Shown here: positions 7,688 to 16,037 of the stretch, one piece after another
Numbering within the stretch: position 1 is the stretch's first letter
How the letters are laid out: the number at the start of each line of letters is the position of its first letter
Source: RYN-133 sp963785425
Lineage (GTDB): Bacteria > Actinomycetota > Actinomycetes > Mycobacteriales > Jatrophihabitantaceae
Assembly (NCBI GenBank): GCA_963785425.1
Contig: CAWAVG010000002.1
Span: 62,001-126,000 of the forward strand
Direction of reading: 5' to 3'
Length of the DNA stretch: 64,000 bases
Made by a program: the position numbers and the translations under genes
Notes under the pieces: generated by a model
What the model saw: only the letters and a program-made list of their open reading frames with translations
Told to the model about the DNA's origin: nothing
Databases searched by the model: none

Positions 7688-8698
7688 ATGAGCGACCAGC
7701 CGGACGCCGCCCCTTCGAGCGGTGAAGAGGGCACTTTCACGGTGCTCCTCGCCCTCGGCGCGAACCTCGCGGTGGGGATTCTGAAGCTCGTCGCCGGACT
7801 CATCAGCGGGTCGGGGGCGTTGCTGTCGGAGGCCGCCCACTCGGTCGGAGACTCGACGACCGAGGTGCTGCTGCTGGTCGCGTTGCGGCGCTCGGATCGT
7901 CCGGCCGACAGCCGCCATCCGTTCGGGTACGGCAAGGAGCGGTACTTCTGGTCGCTGCTCGCGGCCGGCGCGATCTTCGTGTCCGGCGCGGCGTTCTCGA
8001 TCTACGAGGGCCTGCACACCATCATCGGGGGCGGCCACGAACCGACCGACAAGCTGTGGATCAACTACCCCGTGCTCGCGCTCGTCGCGGTGTTCGAGGG
8101 CACGTCGTTCCTGCAGGCGCTGCGCCGGGCCCGCACGCAGGCGCAACGTTCGCGCAAATCGCTGCGCACCCTTCTGCGCGACCCCGAGGACCCGACCGTC
8201 AACAGCGTGGCGATGGAGGATTCGGCCGCGTTGGTCGGCATCGTGATTGCAGCGACTGGTGTCGGTCTGCACCAGCTCACCGGGTCCGGTGTGTACGACG
8301 GCATCGCCTCGCTGTGCATCGGCGCGCTGCTGCTCTTCGTCGCGTTCATCCTGGCCCGGTCGACAGGCGACCTGCTGATCGGCAAGCAGGCCAGCGTGCG
8401 CCTGCTGCGTGACATCGAGCAGTTCCTCGAGAACGAGGACGAGATCGTCGACGTCGTCGACGTGCTGTCGATGGTGGTCGGAGCGGGCAGTGTGCTGCTC
8501 TGTGTACGCGCCGACTTCGCCGACGAGGTCAGCTCGGGCGACATCGAACAGGCCTGCATGCGCATCGACACCGATCTGCGCAACCGCTTCACCGAACTGG
8601 GCGAGGTGTTCATCCAACCCGTGTCGCGAGGTGATCCGAGGGTCGAGGAACGGGTCCAGGCGCGCTACGGTCGCATCCTCTCCGATCGAGACATCTGA
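7688..8698 (+). CDS. Cation diffusion facilitator (CDF) divalent metal transporter
   Basis: A 336-residue inner-membrane transporter. Six hydrophobic segments occupy about residues 15-215. The metal-site signature AAHSVGDSTTE (His and Asp in the second helix) is present, as is the paired acidic motif MEDSAALVGI in the fifth. A cytosolic ferredoxin-like domain follows (about 240-320). CDF proteins exchange cytosolic Zn, Fe, Mn or related ions for protons; the specificity cannot be told here. The loop with PFGYGKERYFWSLL is typical of the family. ATG 7688 has a ribosome site (GAAGGG) about 10 bases upstream. The next gene begins 42 bases later and could be co-transcribed. Confidence 0.93.
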   Translation: MSDQPDAAPSSGEEGTFTVLLALGANLAVGILKLVAGLISGSGALLSEAAHSVGDSTTEVLLLVALRRSDRPADSRHPFGYGKERYFWSLLAAGAIFVSGAAFSIYEGLHTIIGGGHEPTDKLWINYPVLALVAVFEGTSFLQALRRARTQAQRSRKSLRTLLRDPEDPTVNSVAMEDSAALVGIVIAATGVGLHQLTGSGVYDGIASLCIGALLLFVAFILARSTGDLLIGKQASVRLLRDIEQFLENEDEIVDVVDVLSMVVGAGSVLLCVRADFADEVSSGDIEQACMRIDTDLRNRFTELGEVFIQPVSRGDPRVEERVQARYGRILSDRDI

Positions 8699-8740
8699 GC
8701 AGGTCGGGACAGCTGAGCAGAGCAGTGAGAAGGAAGGACA

Positions 8741-9238
8741 GTGGCCGAAGACGACTACAGCCGTAGCGGCGAATCGGAGGCCGAGCGCCTCGACCGCAAC
8801 TACGGCGAACTGCTCCAGGAACTGCGGGTCGCCCAGACCGGCGTGCAGATCCTGTTCGCGTTCCTGCTCGGCATCGCCTTCCAGACACGGTTCACCGAGA
8901 TCTCGTCCTACCAGCGCGGGATCTACCTCGAGACGCTCGTGTCGGCGGCGCTCGCCGCGATCATGCTGATCGCGCCGACGGCGGTCCACCGGATGCTGTT
9001 CCGCCGCCATCAGAAGCGTGAACTCGTCGACGTCACCTCGCGACTGGCGGCGACCGGGCTCGTGTTCCTCGCCCTCGCGATTCTCAGCGCGGTCCTGTTC
9101 GTCGTGAGCGTGGTGATCAATCTGACGCTGGCGATCGCGTTCACCGCCGTGCTCGGACTGGTACTGCTCGGCACCTGGTACGCGTTGCCGTCCGAGATCC
9201 GTCGCCGCCGCCCGTCCCGCGATCTTCATCCGGAGTGA
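8741..9238 (+). CDS. DUF6328-type membrane protein
   Basis: A 165-residue protein starting at GTG 8741 behind an AAGGAAGG ribosome site. A cytosolic N-terminal helix containing ELLQELRVAQTGVQILFAFLLGIAF leads into four transmembrane segments at about 33-52, 66-84, 104-126 and 129-148. The sequence pattern, with the conserved LRVAQTGVQ run, is what I associate with the uncharacterised DUF6328 family, which is widespread in actinobacteria. It follows a CDF transporter and precedes topoisomerase IB on the same strand. The biochemical role is unknown. Confidence 0.78.
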   Translation: MAEDDYSRSGESEAERLDRNYGELLQELRVAQTGVQILFAFLLGIAFQTRFTEISSYQRGIYLETLVSAALAAIMLIAPTAVHRMLFRRHQKRELVDVTSRLAATGLVFLALAILSAVLFVVSVVINLTLAIAFTAVLGLVLLGTWYALPSEIRRRRPSRDLHPE

Positions 9239-9260
9239 GGGACGCTCGCCGTACGGGTAC

Positions 9261-10376
9261 GTGACAACCATGTCCGAGCCCGCGGTTGTGACACCGCCGC
9301 GTCGTCGCAAGCGGGTCAGCATCGAACAGATCGTCGAGTTGTACGACGACGCCGAACGCTGCGCGACTGCCGCGGGCCTGCGCTACGTCAGCCCGACCGA
9401 GCCCGGCATCCGTCGCACGCGCCGCGGCAAGGGCTTCAGCTACGTCGACGCTGAGGGCAAGACGGTCGCGGCGGCGGTACGGCTCCGCATCCAGGCGCTC
9501 GCGATCCCGCCCGCATGGTCTGACGTGTGGATCTGCGCCTTCGACGACGGCCATCTGCTGGCGATCGGGAACGATGAGCGCGGCCGCCGGCAGTATCGCT
9601 ATCACGACGACTGGCGCTCGTTCCGCGACCTGCTGAACTTCTATCGACTGGTGGACGTCGGACCGCGTCTGCCGAAGATCCGCGCCGAGGTCGCGACCCA
9701 ACTGCGGCGCCGCACCTTCGACCGCGACCAGGTGCTGGCCGCGATGTTGCGCATCGTGGACGTGTGCGGCCTACGGGTTGGCAGCGAGGAGTACGCGGAG
9801 GAGAACGCGAGCTACGGCCTCTCGACGTTGACGAAGAAGCACGTCCGTGTGGTCAGCGGCTCGGTGTTCTTCGACTTCCCGGCCAAGTCGGGGAAGCAGG
9901 CGCAGGTCACCCTCCACGACCGGGCGGTGGCGCGGATCGTCTCGATCCTGCTCGAGCAGCCTGGCCGGCGGCTGTTCACCGTCGACGGTTCGCCGATCGG
10001 TGCCGACGAACTCAACCAGCGCCTCGGCACGCTCGCGGGGGCACGGGTGACCGCGAAGGACTTCCGCACCTGGCACGGCACCCGGGTCGCGTTCTCGTCC
10101 TTGCGCAAGCATCTCCCACCGCCGGAGGACCAGGGCACCCGCGAACAGCGGGTGCTCAATGCCGTCGACGCCGCCTCGGAGTTCCTCAACAACACGCGGA
10201 CCGTTGCTCGCGCGCACTACGTGCACCCGCATGTCGTCGGGGCGTACCTCGACGGGACGTTCTCCGAGACGCTCGCTGCGCGGCGGCCGCCACGCGCGCC
10301 CGGGCTGGACACGGATGAGCGGGCGCTCATCGGCTTCCTCGGCACGCTGCTCGCCGAGCACCTGCACGCTCTCTGA
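9261..10376 (+). CDS. DNA topoisomerase IB (poxvirus-type)
   Basis: A 371-residue bacterial type IB topoisomerase, which relaxes supercoils through a 3'-phosphotyrosyl intermediate. The N-terminal domain carries PGIRRTRRGKGFSYV and AIPPAWSDVWI. The catalytic domain carries LRVGSEEYAEEN, KSGK, RTWHGT and the nucleophile Tyr about 320 in ARAHYVHPHV. Key Arg, Lys and His residues appear in place. The family is patchily distributed in bacteria and is accessory to gyrase and topoisomerase I. Two starts are possible, GTG 9261 or ATG 9270; neither has a clear ribosome site. It directly follows the DUF6328 gene. Confidence 0.93.
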   Translation: MTTMSEPAVVTPPRRRKRVSIEQIVELYDDAERCATAAGLRYVSPTEPGIRRTRRGKGFSYVDAEGKTVAAAVRLRIQALAIPPAWSDVWICAFDDGHLLAIGNDERGRRQYRYHDDWRSFRDLLNFYRLVDVGPRLPKIRAEVATQLRRRTFDRDQVLAAMLRIVDVCGLRVGSEEYAEENASYGLSTLTKKHVRVVSGSVFFDFPAKSGKQAQVTLHDRAVARIVSILLEQPGRRLFTVDGSPIGADELNQRLGTLAGARVTAKDFRTWHGTRVAFSSLRKHLPPPEDQGTREQRVLNAVDAASEFLNNTRTVARAHYVHPHVVGAYLDGTFSETLAARRPPRAPGLDTDERALIGFLGTLLAEHLHAL

Positions 10377-10589
10377 CGGGCCGCTCACGAGGTCGGCCTT
10401 CGCCTCGGATGTGGCCGCGGCAGATCTGCCCGACTGATTCCGAATGTCCGGAGTAGCAATTTGTTCGATGCGGCGGTTAGACTGCCGAGACGGGCGGGTA
10501 ACACCCCCCGGACAAAGGCGAGAGCCAGCACGCTGGCAACTGAACTCCAGGGGTTCGGCGCGCAGGAAACCGCCACGAGCGGAGCGACT

Positions 10590-10964
10590 GTGACGCTATC
10601 TGTCGAGACAGGCCCGAGCATTCCCACCGGCGGGTTCGACGTCCGCACGTCCAGCTGCGACACGATCCGCGCCAACCTCACTGTCAGCGGCGATCTCGAC
10701 GACGACGGTGCTGCCGTGCTCAGCCAGGTGATCGAGGGCCACGTCCGCACCGGCCGCCGCTTCCTGCGCCTGCACCTCGGCGGCGTCCGCACCCTGGGCG
10801 ACGCAGCGATGGTCGTCATCGCCCGGGCACACGAGCAGCTGCTCGCCGCCCGGGGCACGTTGATTCTCACCGGAGTCGACGGACGCCTCGAAACGGCGCT
10901 GCGCATCGCTGCCCCGGCGAGTCCGCTTTTGCTGCTGCCGGCCCTGCCCGCCGACGTCGGCTGA
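10590..10964 (+). CDS. STAS-domain protein (anti-sigma factor antagonist-like)
   Basis: A 124-residue protein if started at GTG 10590, which has GGAG five bases upstream. A longer frame begins at 10461, but its N-terminus is not domain-like. The core reads as a STAS fold: ANLTVSGDLDDDGAAVLSQVIEG, RRFLRLHLGGVRTLGDAAMVVI and a final helix-strand. The usual phosphorylatable Ser in the D-S-[TSG]-G motif is replaced around LGDAAM, so regulation by phosphorylation is doubtful. It neighbours an ANTAR regulator and may belong to a partner-switching network with the phosphatase and kinase at the left end of the window. Confidence 0.78.
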   Translation: MTLSVETGPSIPTGGFDVRTSSCDTIRANLTVSGDLDDDGAAVLSQVIEGHVRTGRRFLRLHLGGVRTLGDAAMVVIARAHEQLLAARGTLILTGVDGRLETALRIAAPASPLLLLPALPADVG

Positions 10965-10969
10965 CCTAC

Positions 10970-11671
10970 TTAGCCCGCGGGCAGCGTGCCCGTCCGGACG
11001 AGTTCCTCGGCGATCAGGCGCAGCTTCACGTTGCTGCGTTGCGACGCGTGCACCATCACGTCGAACGCCTGGCTCGCCGTAATGCGGTGCCGCTCCATGA
11101 GGATGCCCATCGCCTGCCCGATCATCTCGCGGCTCTCGAGCGCACGACGCAGATTCGCCTCACGGTCCAGCGCGGAAAGGGCAAGGCTCACGTGCGCCGC
11201 ATAGCCCGTAGCCATGGCCTCCGACTCGGGAGTGAAGGCGTTGGTGCGTGTCGAGTACATGTTCAGCGCGCCGAGCTTGTCGCGCTGGGTCGACAGGCGG
11301 CATGCCAGCATGCTCCGCACGCCGAGGTCTACGGCACGCGCGGCGAATTGAGGCCAGCGCGCGTCGCCGGCGACGTCGTCGATGCGGATGATGTCCGACT
11401 CCAGCAGTGCCGTGATGCAAGGGCCCTCGCCCAACTGCTCCTGCAGCTTGTCGCACCGCGCCGCCAGCTGGCCGAAGCTCGCCGGCGTCTCGACCGTCCG
11501 GTTCTGCAACAGCGAGATTCCTGCCTCCTCGCACCCGGGCACGATCTCGACGGCCAACTCCAGCGCCCGTTCGAGCAGGCTCTCCAGGGAGGGCGTATCG
11601 ACCAGGTCGGAGGCGAGTTCCGCGACGAGCTGCACCGCGGCCGCCGCTGACATCCTGGAAAGCTCGACCAT
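10970..11671 (-). CDS. GAF-ANTAR transcription antitermination regulator
   Basis: A 233-residue cytosolic regulator. Residues about 25-160 are a GAF domain (EEAGISLLQNRTVETPASFG, GPCITALLES, GVRSMLACRLS). Residues about 165-225 form the ANTAR RNA-binding helices (REANLRRALESREMIGQAMG, RHRITASQAFDVMVHASQ). ANTAR proteins bind dual hairpins in nascent RNA to prevent termination. The frame extends upstream through tRNA-His, so the true start is ATG 11671, which has GGGGGAA seven bases before it. The target RNA is not identifiable here. It converges on the STAS gene with only 5 bases between stops. Confidence 0.9.
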   Translation of the reverse strand: MVELSRMSAAAAVQLVAELASDLVDTPSLESLLERALELAVEIVPGCEEAGISLLQNRTVETPASFGQLAARCDKLQEQLGEGPCITALLESDIIRIDDVAGDARWPQFAARAVDLGVRSMLACRLSTQRDKLGALNMYSTRTNAFTPESEAMATGYAAHVSLALSALDREANLRRALESREMIGQAMGILMERHRITASQAFDVMVHASQRSNVKLRLIAEELVRTGTLPAG

Positions 11672-11703
11672 CGGCGTTCCCCCGTTCAGAACCGGCGAAT
11701 CCG

Positions 11704-11777
11704 GGTGAGTGACGGGGCTCGAACCCGCGACATCCTGGACCACAACCAGGTGCTCTACCTGCTGAGCTACACCCACC
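11704..11777 (-). tRNA. tRNA-His (GTG)
   Basis: Minus strand: extra G at position -1 opposite C73, the tRNA-His hallmark, then acceptor GTGGGTG/CACTCAC, D-arm GCTCAGCAGGTAGAGC, anticodon loop TTGTGGT with anticodon GUG, and T-loop TTCGAGC. CCA is not encoded. It lies just upstream of the ANTAR gene on the same strand. Confidence 0.95.
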
Positions 11778-11823
11778 ATTGCCGCGTGTCGGGCGAGGTC
11801 GTCCCTGCCGTGGCGCAGCCGCG

Positions 11824-12441
11824 TCAGTCTACCCGCCGCTGCCCAACCTCGAGAACAGCCCGGGCGGCCGCCTGCGCTTGCTCCTGGGAGGGACCAGGCG
11901 GCGCCACGAACAGGGTTTGCCGGTAGTACATGAGCTCCTGGATGCTCTCGCGGATGTCGGCGAGGGCGCGGTGTGCCAGGCCCTTCGCCGGCTGCGACTG
12001 GTAGACGCGGGGATACCACCGCTTGGCGAGCTCCTTGATCGACGACACGTCGATCATGCGGTAGTGCAGGTGCCCGTCGAGCTTCGGCATGTCCCGGGCC
12101 AGGAAGCCGCGGTCGGTGGCGATCGAATTACCGCACAGCGGAGCGGTGCGGGCCTCCGGGACATGGCTGCGCACGTAGTCGAGCACGCGCGTCTCGGCAG
12201 TGCCGAGAGTCGTCGTCGAGGCGCGCACGGCTTCGGTGAGGCCTGAGGACGCATGCATGTCCCGCACGAGCGGGATCATCGTCTCGAGCACGTCGTCAGC
12301 GACGTTGATGACGATGTCGAGGCCGTCGTCCAGCGGCACCAGCTCGGCGTCGGTGACGACCACCGCGACCTCGATCAGCGCATCGCGCGCCAGATCGAGG
12401 CCGGTCATCTCGCAATCGACCCACACCATCCGCTCGGCCAT
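11824..12441 (-). CDS. orn: Oligoribonuclease
   Basis: A 205-residue DEDDh 3'-5' exonuclease that degrades di- to pentanucleotides at the end of RNA turnover, and pGpG from c-di-GMP. Motifs: VWVDCEMTGLD (first Asp/Glu pair), GNSIATDRGFLARDMP (second Asp) and HRALADIRESIQELMYY (His and last Asp). The length matches the family. It is followed by tRNA-His downstream on the same strand and is divergent from the pterin dehydratase gene with about 50 bases between starts. Assignment is secure. Confidence 0.96.
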   Translation of the reverse strand: MAERMVWVDCEMTGLDLARDALIEVAVVVTDAELVPLDDGLDIVINVADDVLETMIPLVRDMHASSGLTEAVRASTTTLGTAETRVLDYVRSHVPEARTAPLCGNSIATDRGFLARDMPKLDGHLHYRMIDVSSIKELAKRWYPRVYQSQPAKGLAHRALADIRESIQELMYYRQTLFVAPPGPSQEQAQAAARAVLEVGQRRVD

Positions 12442-12490
12442 GCGCAGAAGGCTATATCCACCGGGGGGCTGCGCTCGTTACGTTGAGCTG

Positions 12491-12796
12491 ATGAGCGCGC
12501 AGGTTTTGGATCAAGCCGCCGTCGAGGCAGGCCTCGAACCGCTCCATGCCGGCTGGACGGGCGACACGGCACAACTGTCGCGATCGATCGAGTTCGCCGA
12601 TTTCTCGACCGCCGTCGAGTTCGTCAATCGCATCGCGCCACGGTGCGAGGAACTCGATCACCACCCCGATCTCTCGATCCGCTGGCGGTGGGTGGACGTG
12701 ACCTTGTCGACCCACAGCGCCGGGGGAGTCACCGACAAGGACCTGGCGCTCGCCGAGATCGTCGACGAGACGGCGGCGGCACTGCCGCAGGCCTGA
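12491..12796 (+). CDS. 4a-hydroxytetrahydrobiopterin dehydratase (PCD/DCoH-like)
   Basis: A 101-residue pterin-4a-carbinolamine dehydratase-family protein. The ATG at 12491 gives the expected size; upstream frame extension is ignored. The family signature [ED]xxxHHPD is seen as EELDHHPDLSIRW, with STHSAGGVTDKDLALAEIVD after it. The family dehydrates 4a-hydroxytetrahydropterin, recycling the cofactor of aromatic amino acid hydroxylases. No hydroxylase gene is nearby, and many bacterial homologues have unclear roles. It converges on the TetR gene with 5 bases between stops. Confidence 0.9.
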   Translation: MSAQVLDQAAVEAGLEPLHAGWTGDTAQLSRSIEFADFSTAVEFVNRIAPRCEELDHHPDLSIRWRWVDVTLSTHSAGGVTDKDLALAEIVDETAAALPQA

Positions 12797-12801
12797 CTCA
12801 A

Positions 12802-13437
12802 CTACTTGCTGCGCCACTCGCTCATCCCGAGCGCGATCAGGCGCAGCTGCCGGGCGCCGCGGTCGAGCACGGCTGCTTCCTTCACCCGGCGGCTCGCGGG
12901 ACGGGGGTCGAGCTCGAGCAGATCCATGATCGCCTTGAGCATCGCGGCCACCATGAGGTCCGCGGTCATCTCCAGGTCGTCCGACGACCAGTCGAAGCCC
13001 GCGGTCAGGCGGGCGAGGTCGACGGCCAGTTCGCTGGTGAACAGCGTGAGTTCGGTATCGATCGCGCGACGTACCTGGCGCACGCCGCCGTAGCGTTCGC
13101 GCACCAGGAAGCGGAACTGGTCGGGATGCTCGCGTACCTGCCGACCGAGCACCTCGAGGGTCCCCTCGATGATGTCGCCGTGGCTCGCGACGCCACGGCG
13201 CGCGTCGCGGATCATCTGTCGCAGCGGTCGCATGCACTCGTCGACAAGTTCCACACCGAGCTGGTCCATCGACTCGAAGTGTCGGTAGAACGCGGTGGGC
13301 ACGATGCCCGCCTCGCGCGCCACCTCGCGCAGGCTGATGCTGTCGAGGCTCCGGGTCGCGATGAGGGCGACGGTCGCGTCGAGCAGGCGCTGGCGGGTGG
13401 CCTCCTTGCGCGCTGCCCGGGTCTGGCCGTCCGCCAT
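12802..13437 (-). CDS. TetR-family regulator, DesT/FabR-like
   Basis: A 211-residue repressor from ATG 13437. The N-terminal TetR DNA-binding domain has ATRQRLLDATVALIATRSLD and the recognition helix in VPTAFYRHFESMDQLG. The ligand-binding part (REHPDQFRFLVRERYGG, DLMVAAMLKAIMDLLEL) strongly resembles DesT and FabR, which sense saturated versus unsaturated acyl-CoA and control desaturase genes. It is divergent from a ferredoxin reductase-desaturase pair. This is the same set as Pseudomonas desT-desC-desB, which supports the assignment. A likely operator lies at 13556-13571. Confidence 0.88.
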   Translation of the reverse strand: MADGQTRAARKEATRQRLLDATVALIATRSLDSISLREVAREAGIVPTAFYRHFESMDQLGVELVDECMRPLRQMIRDARRGVASHGDIIEGTLEVLGRQVREHPDQFRFLVRERYGGVRQVRRAIDTELTLFTSELAVDLARLTAGFDWSSDDLEMTADLMVAAMLKAIMDLLELDPRPASRRVKEAAVLDRGARQLRLIALGMSEWRSK

Positions 13438-13520
13438 GCCCGAAACGGTACGCCTGTGCACCCTGCGCCGGCGGGTAGCGACCCACGTCACTACGTACTC
13501 GGGGTCACAGGCACTGCAGG

Positions 13521-13549
13521 TTGACACCCTCTGGCGACGTCCGAAGACT
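13521..13549 (+). promoter_or_regulatory. Candidate sigma-70 promoter of the reductase-desaturase operon
   Basis: TTGACA at 13521-13526 is a perfect -35 box, followed after 17 bases by AAGACT (13544-13549), a weak -10. Transcription would start near 13556, about 30 bases before the ATG at 13587, which has a GAGGA ribosome site. Confidence 0.45.
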
Positions 13550-13555
13550 GGTGGG

Positions 13556-13571
13556 AGTACAACTGTTCACC
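13556..13571. promoter_or_regulatory. Candidate operator for the DesT-like regulator
   Basis: The imperfect inverted repeat AGTACAACTGTTCACC overlaps the predicted transcription start of the desaturase operon. Its TGTTCAC half resembles, from memory, DesT/FabR half-sites. Position and neighbouring repressor gene make it a reasonable operator, but this is inference. Confidence 0.35.
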
Positions 13572-13586
13572 GAAACTGAGGAAGCC

Positions 13587-14666
13587 ATGACCACTTTCGC
13601 GAGGTCACCGCTCCGGCTGCTCGAGGCGCTAGCGACGCCGCACGGCGTCGACCGTTACCTCGAACTGATCAACCCGATGCTTACCGTGCGCGAGCTGCGC
13701 GCCGAGATAACCCGGGTCGACCGGACGACCCCGGACACCATCGTCCTCACGCTGCGACCCACCCGGCAATGGCGCGGATTCCGGGCCGGACAGTTCGTCC
13801 AGGTCACTGCCGTCATCGACGGCGTGCGTCGCACACGGTGCTACTCGCCGAGCAGTTCGCAGCTGCGCGCGGACGGCCACATCGAGCTGACGGTGAAGGC
13901 GCATCCCGGCGGCCTGTTCTCGCAGTGGCTGCACGCGAACGCGCGTCCTGGCCTGGTGCTCGATCTCGGCCAGGCCGACGGCACGTTCATGCTTCCCGAC
14001 GCACGCCCCGAGCAGATGCTCTTCGTCAGCGGCGGAAGTGGCGTCACGCCGGTGCTGTCGATGTTGCGCACGCTGTGCGACGAGGGCCACCGCGGCGAGG
14101 TGATCTTCCTGCACTACGCCGACGACGCCGCGCACGTACCGCACCTCGAGGAGCTGCGACGCCTGGCGGCCCGGCACGACAACGTGCGCGTCGTCATCGC
14201 GCACACCGGCAACGACGACGGCGAGCTCACCGGGTTCTTCGGGCCCGAGCACCTGAGCGCCGTCGCTCCGTGGCATGCCGACGCCGAGACGTTCGTGTGC
14301 GGGCCGCCGGGACTCATGCGCGCCGCCCGCGAGCTCTACAAGGGCTTGGGCCTGCTCGATCGCCTGCACGTCGAGGAGTTCGCGCCCGAGATCACCGCCG
14401 TACCCGGCGACGCGACGGGCACGGTGCGCTTCGGCGTGAGCGACGTGGAGATCGACAACTCCGGGGTGACCCTGCTCGAGCAGGCCGAGGCCGCCGGGCT
14501 CAGCCCCGAGTACGGCTGCCGCATGGGCATCTGTTTCTCGTGCACCAAGGTCAAGACCTCGGGCCGCACCCGCAACGTCCGCACCGGCGAGACCAACAGC
14601 GATCCCGACACCGAGATCCAGCTGTGCATCAACGTCGGCGTCGGCGACGTCGAACTCGAACTCTGA
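13587..14666 (+). CDS. Ferredoxin reductase (FAD + 2Fe-2S) partner of desaturase
   Basis: A 359-residue electron-transfer protein started at ATG 13587. Order: an FAD-binding barrel with RCYSPSS, an NAD(P)-binding domain with GGSGVTPVLSML and FVCGPPGLM, and a C-terminal plant-type 2Fe-2S domain with ligands Cys311, Cys316 and Cys319 (CRMGICFSC) and Cys350 (LCINVG). It would pass electrons from NAD(P)H to the di-iron desaturase encoded 8 bases downstream. This matches the M. tuberculosis Rv3230c-DesA3 and Pseudomonas DesC-DesB pairs. Regulation is probably by the divergent TetR protein. Confidence 0.93.
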   Translation: MTTFARSPLRLLEALATPHGVDRYLELINPMLTVRELRAEITRVDRTTPDTIVLTLRPTRQWRGFRAGQFVQVTAVIDGVRRTRCYSPSSSQLRADGHIELTVKAHPGGLFSQWLHANARPGLVLDLGQADGTFMLPDARPEQMLFVSGGSGVTPVLSMLRTLCDEGHRGEVIFLHYADDAAHVPHLEELRRLAARHDNVRVVIAHTGNDDGELTGFFGPEHLSAVAPWHADAETFVCGPPGLMRAARELYKGLGLLDRLHVEEFAPEITAVPGDATGTVRFGVSDVEIDNSGVTLLEQAEAAGLSPEYGCRMGICFSCTKVKTSGRTRNVRTGETNSDPDTEIQLCINVGVGDVELEL

Positions 14667-14674
14667 GAGGAATC

Positions 14675-15787
14675 ATGACCATCACCCTGACCGAGTCACA
14701 GGTCGACGAACTCGGCCGCGAACTCGATGCCATCCGTGCGCGGGTCGTTGCCGACCTCGGCAGCGAGGATCGCGACTACATCTACAAGGTGCTCAAGACC
14801 CAGCGCGGCCTGGAGGTCGCCGGGCGCGCCGCTCTGTTCCTCGGCATGCTGCCGCCGTTCTGGCTGGCCGGCACCGCGGCGCTGAGTCTGTCGAAGATCC
14901 TCGACAACATGGAGATCGGCCACAACGTCATGCACGGCCAGTACGACTGGATGCGTGATCCCGCACTGAACTCCAAGATGTTCGAGTGGGACACCGCCTG
15001 CCCGTCGGACCAGTGGCGGCACTCGCACAACTACATGCACCACACGTTCACGAACATCCTCGACAAGGACCGCGACATCGGTTACGGCATCCTGCGCATG
15101 GACGAGAGCCAGAAATGGAATCCGTACTACCTCGGTAACCCGCTGTGGGCGTTCCTGCTGATGTCGTTCTTCCAGTACGGCGTCGCGCTGCACGACCTAG
15201 AGACCGAGAACGTCATCAGCGGCAAGCGCAAGATGTCGGAGAACAAGGATTTGTGGGACGGGATCTGGCGCAAGGTCGGCAGGCAGTCCCTGAAGGACTA
15301 CGTGCTGTTCCCCGCCCTGACCGGCCCGCTGTTCGCGTCGACGCTCGCGGCCAATGCGTCGGCGAACCTGGTGCGCAACATCTGGGCGTTCTCGATCATC
15401 TTCTGCGGTCACTTCCCGTCAGGCGTCGCCACCTTCACCGAGGAAGAGACCGAGAACGAGTCACGCGGACGCTGGTACGTGCGGCAGATGCTCGGGTCGG
15501 CGAACATCACCGGCGGCAAGCTGTTCCACATCCTCTCGGGCAACCTGTCGCACCAGATCGAGCACCATCTGTTCCCCGACCTGCCCGCCCGCCGCTACCC
15601 GCAGATCGCGGGCGAGGTCAAGGCGTTGTGCGAGAGGTACGGCCTGCCGTACAACACCGGTGGTCTGACCAGGCAGCTCGGCTCGGTGTACGGGAAGATC
15701 GCGAGGCTGGCGCTTCCGTTCGGACGCGGTTCCTCTCACGAGCCGGCGGTGCGTATCGTCCCGGATGCGGACGCTGCCGCCGCCTGA
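14675..15787 (+). CDS. Membrane acyl-CoA/fatty acid desaturase (DesA3/DesB-like)
   Basis: A 370-residue integral membrane desaturase. The three histidine clusters for the di-iron site are intact: HNVMH (83-87), HSHNYMHH (116-123) and HQIEHH near residue 300. Hydrophobic segments at about 50-72, 165-180 and 205-240 place the active site on the cytosolic face. The enzyme most likely inserts a delta-9 double bond in stearoyl- or palmitoyl-CoA. ATG 14675 has a GAGAGGA site and follows the reductase stop by 8 bases, so the two are co-translated. It resembles mycobacterial DesA3. Confidence 0.94.
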   Translation: MTITLTESQVDELGRELDAIRARVVADLGSEDRDYIYKVLKTQRGLEVAGRAALFLGMLPPFWLAGTAALSLSKILDNMEIGHNVMHGQYDWMRDPALNSKMFEWDTACPSDQWRHSHNYMHHTFTNILDKDRDIGYGILRMDESQKWNPYYLGNPLWAFLLMSFFQYGVALHDLETENVISGKRKMSENKDLWDGIWRKVGRQSLKDYVLFPALTGPLFASTLAANASANLVRNIWAFSIIFCGHFPSGVATFTEEETENESRGRWYVRQMLGSANITGGKLFHILSGNLSHQIEHHLFPDLPARRYPQIAGEVKALCERYGLPYNTGGLTRQLGSVYGKIARLALPFGRGSSHEPAVRIVPDADAAAA

Positions 15788-15809
15788 CCAGGCTCAGGAG
15801 GACATCGTG

Positions 15810-16037
15810 ATGGCCCAGGGGAGACGCGGACTCGGCCGGGCCGAGATCGCCAAGGACACCCTTCAGGTGTTGACCGAGGCGGCCGCGACGCACGTCGGTC
15901 GCATCGCCTCGATCGTGACGGGTGCCGTACGCGAGGTCGCCCATGAACTGGGCGACCTCGCGAGTGACGTGTTCGAGATGCGGGAGGCCGCCGGGCGCGC
16001 CGACCGCGCGACCCGTGACGACGTCAGCGCACCGTGA
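15810..16037 (+). CDS. Small helical hypothetical protein (75 aa)
   Basis: A 75-residue frame 22 bases downstream of the desaturase, with CAGGAGG ahead of GTG 15807/ATG 15810. The product is an amphipathic helix of about 50 residues (AEIAKDTLQVLTEAAATHVG, AVREVAHELGDLASDVFEMR) with no membrane segment, resembling small coiled-coil or phasin-like proteins. It probably belongs to the desaturase operon. Its 3' end overlaps the convergent cupredoxin gene by 14 bases. I do not recognise a family. Confidence 0.68.
   Translation: MAQGRRGLGRAEIAKDTLQVLTEAAATHVGRIASIVTGAVREVAHELGDLASDVFEMREAAGRADRATRDDVSAP

Noticed and set aside
7637..9322. 561-codon minus-strand frame over the CDF and DUF6328 genes
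   Set aside because: Its product is a His/Asp/Arg-rich, motif-free antisense shadow of two well-supported plus-strand genes.
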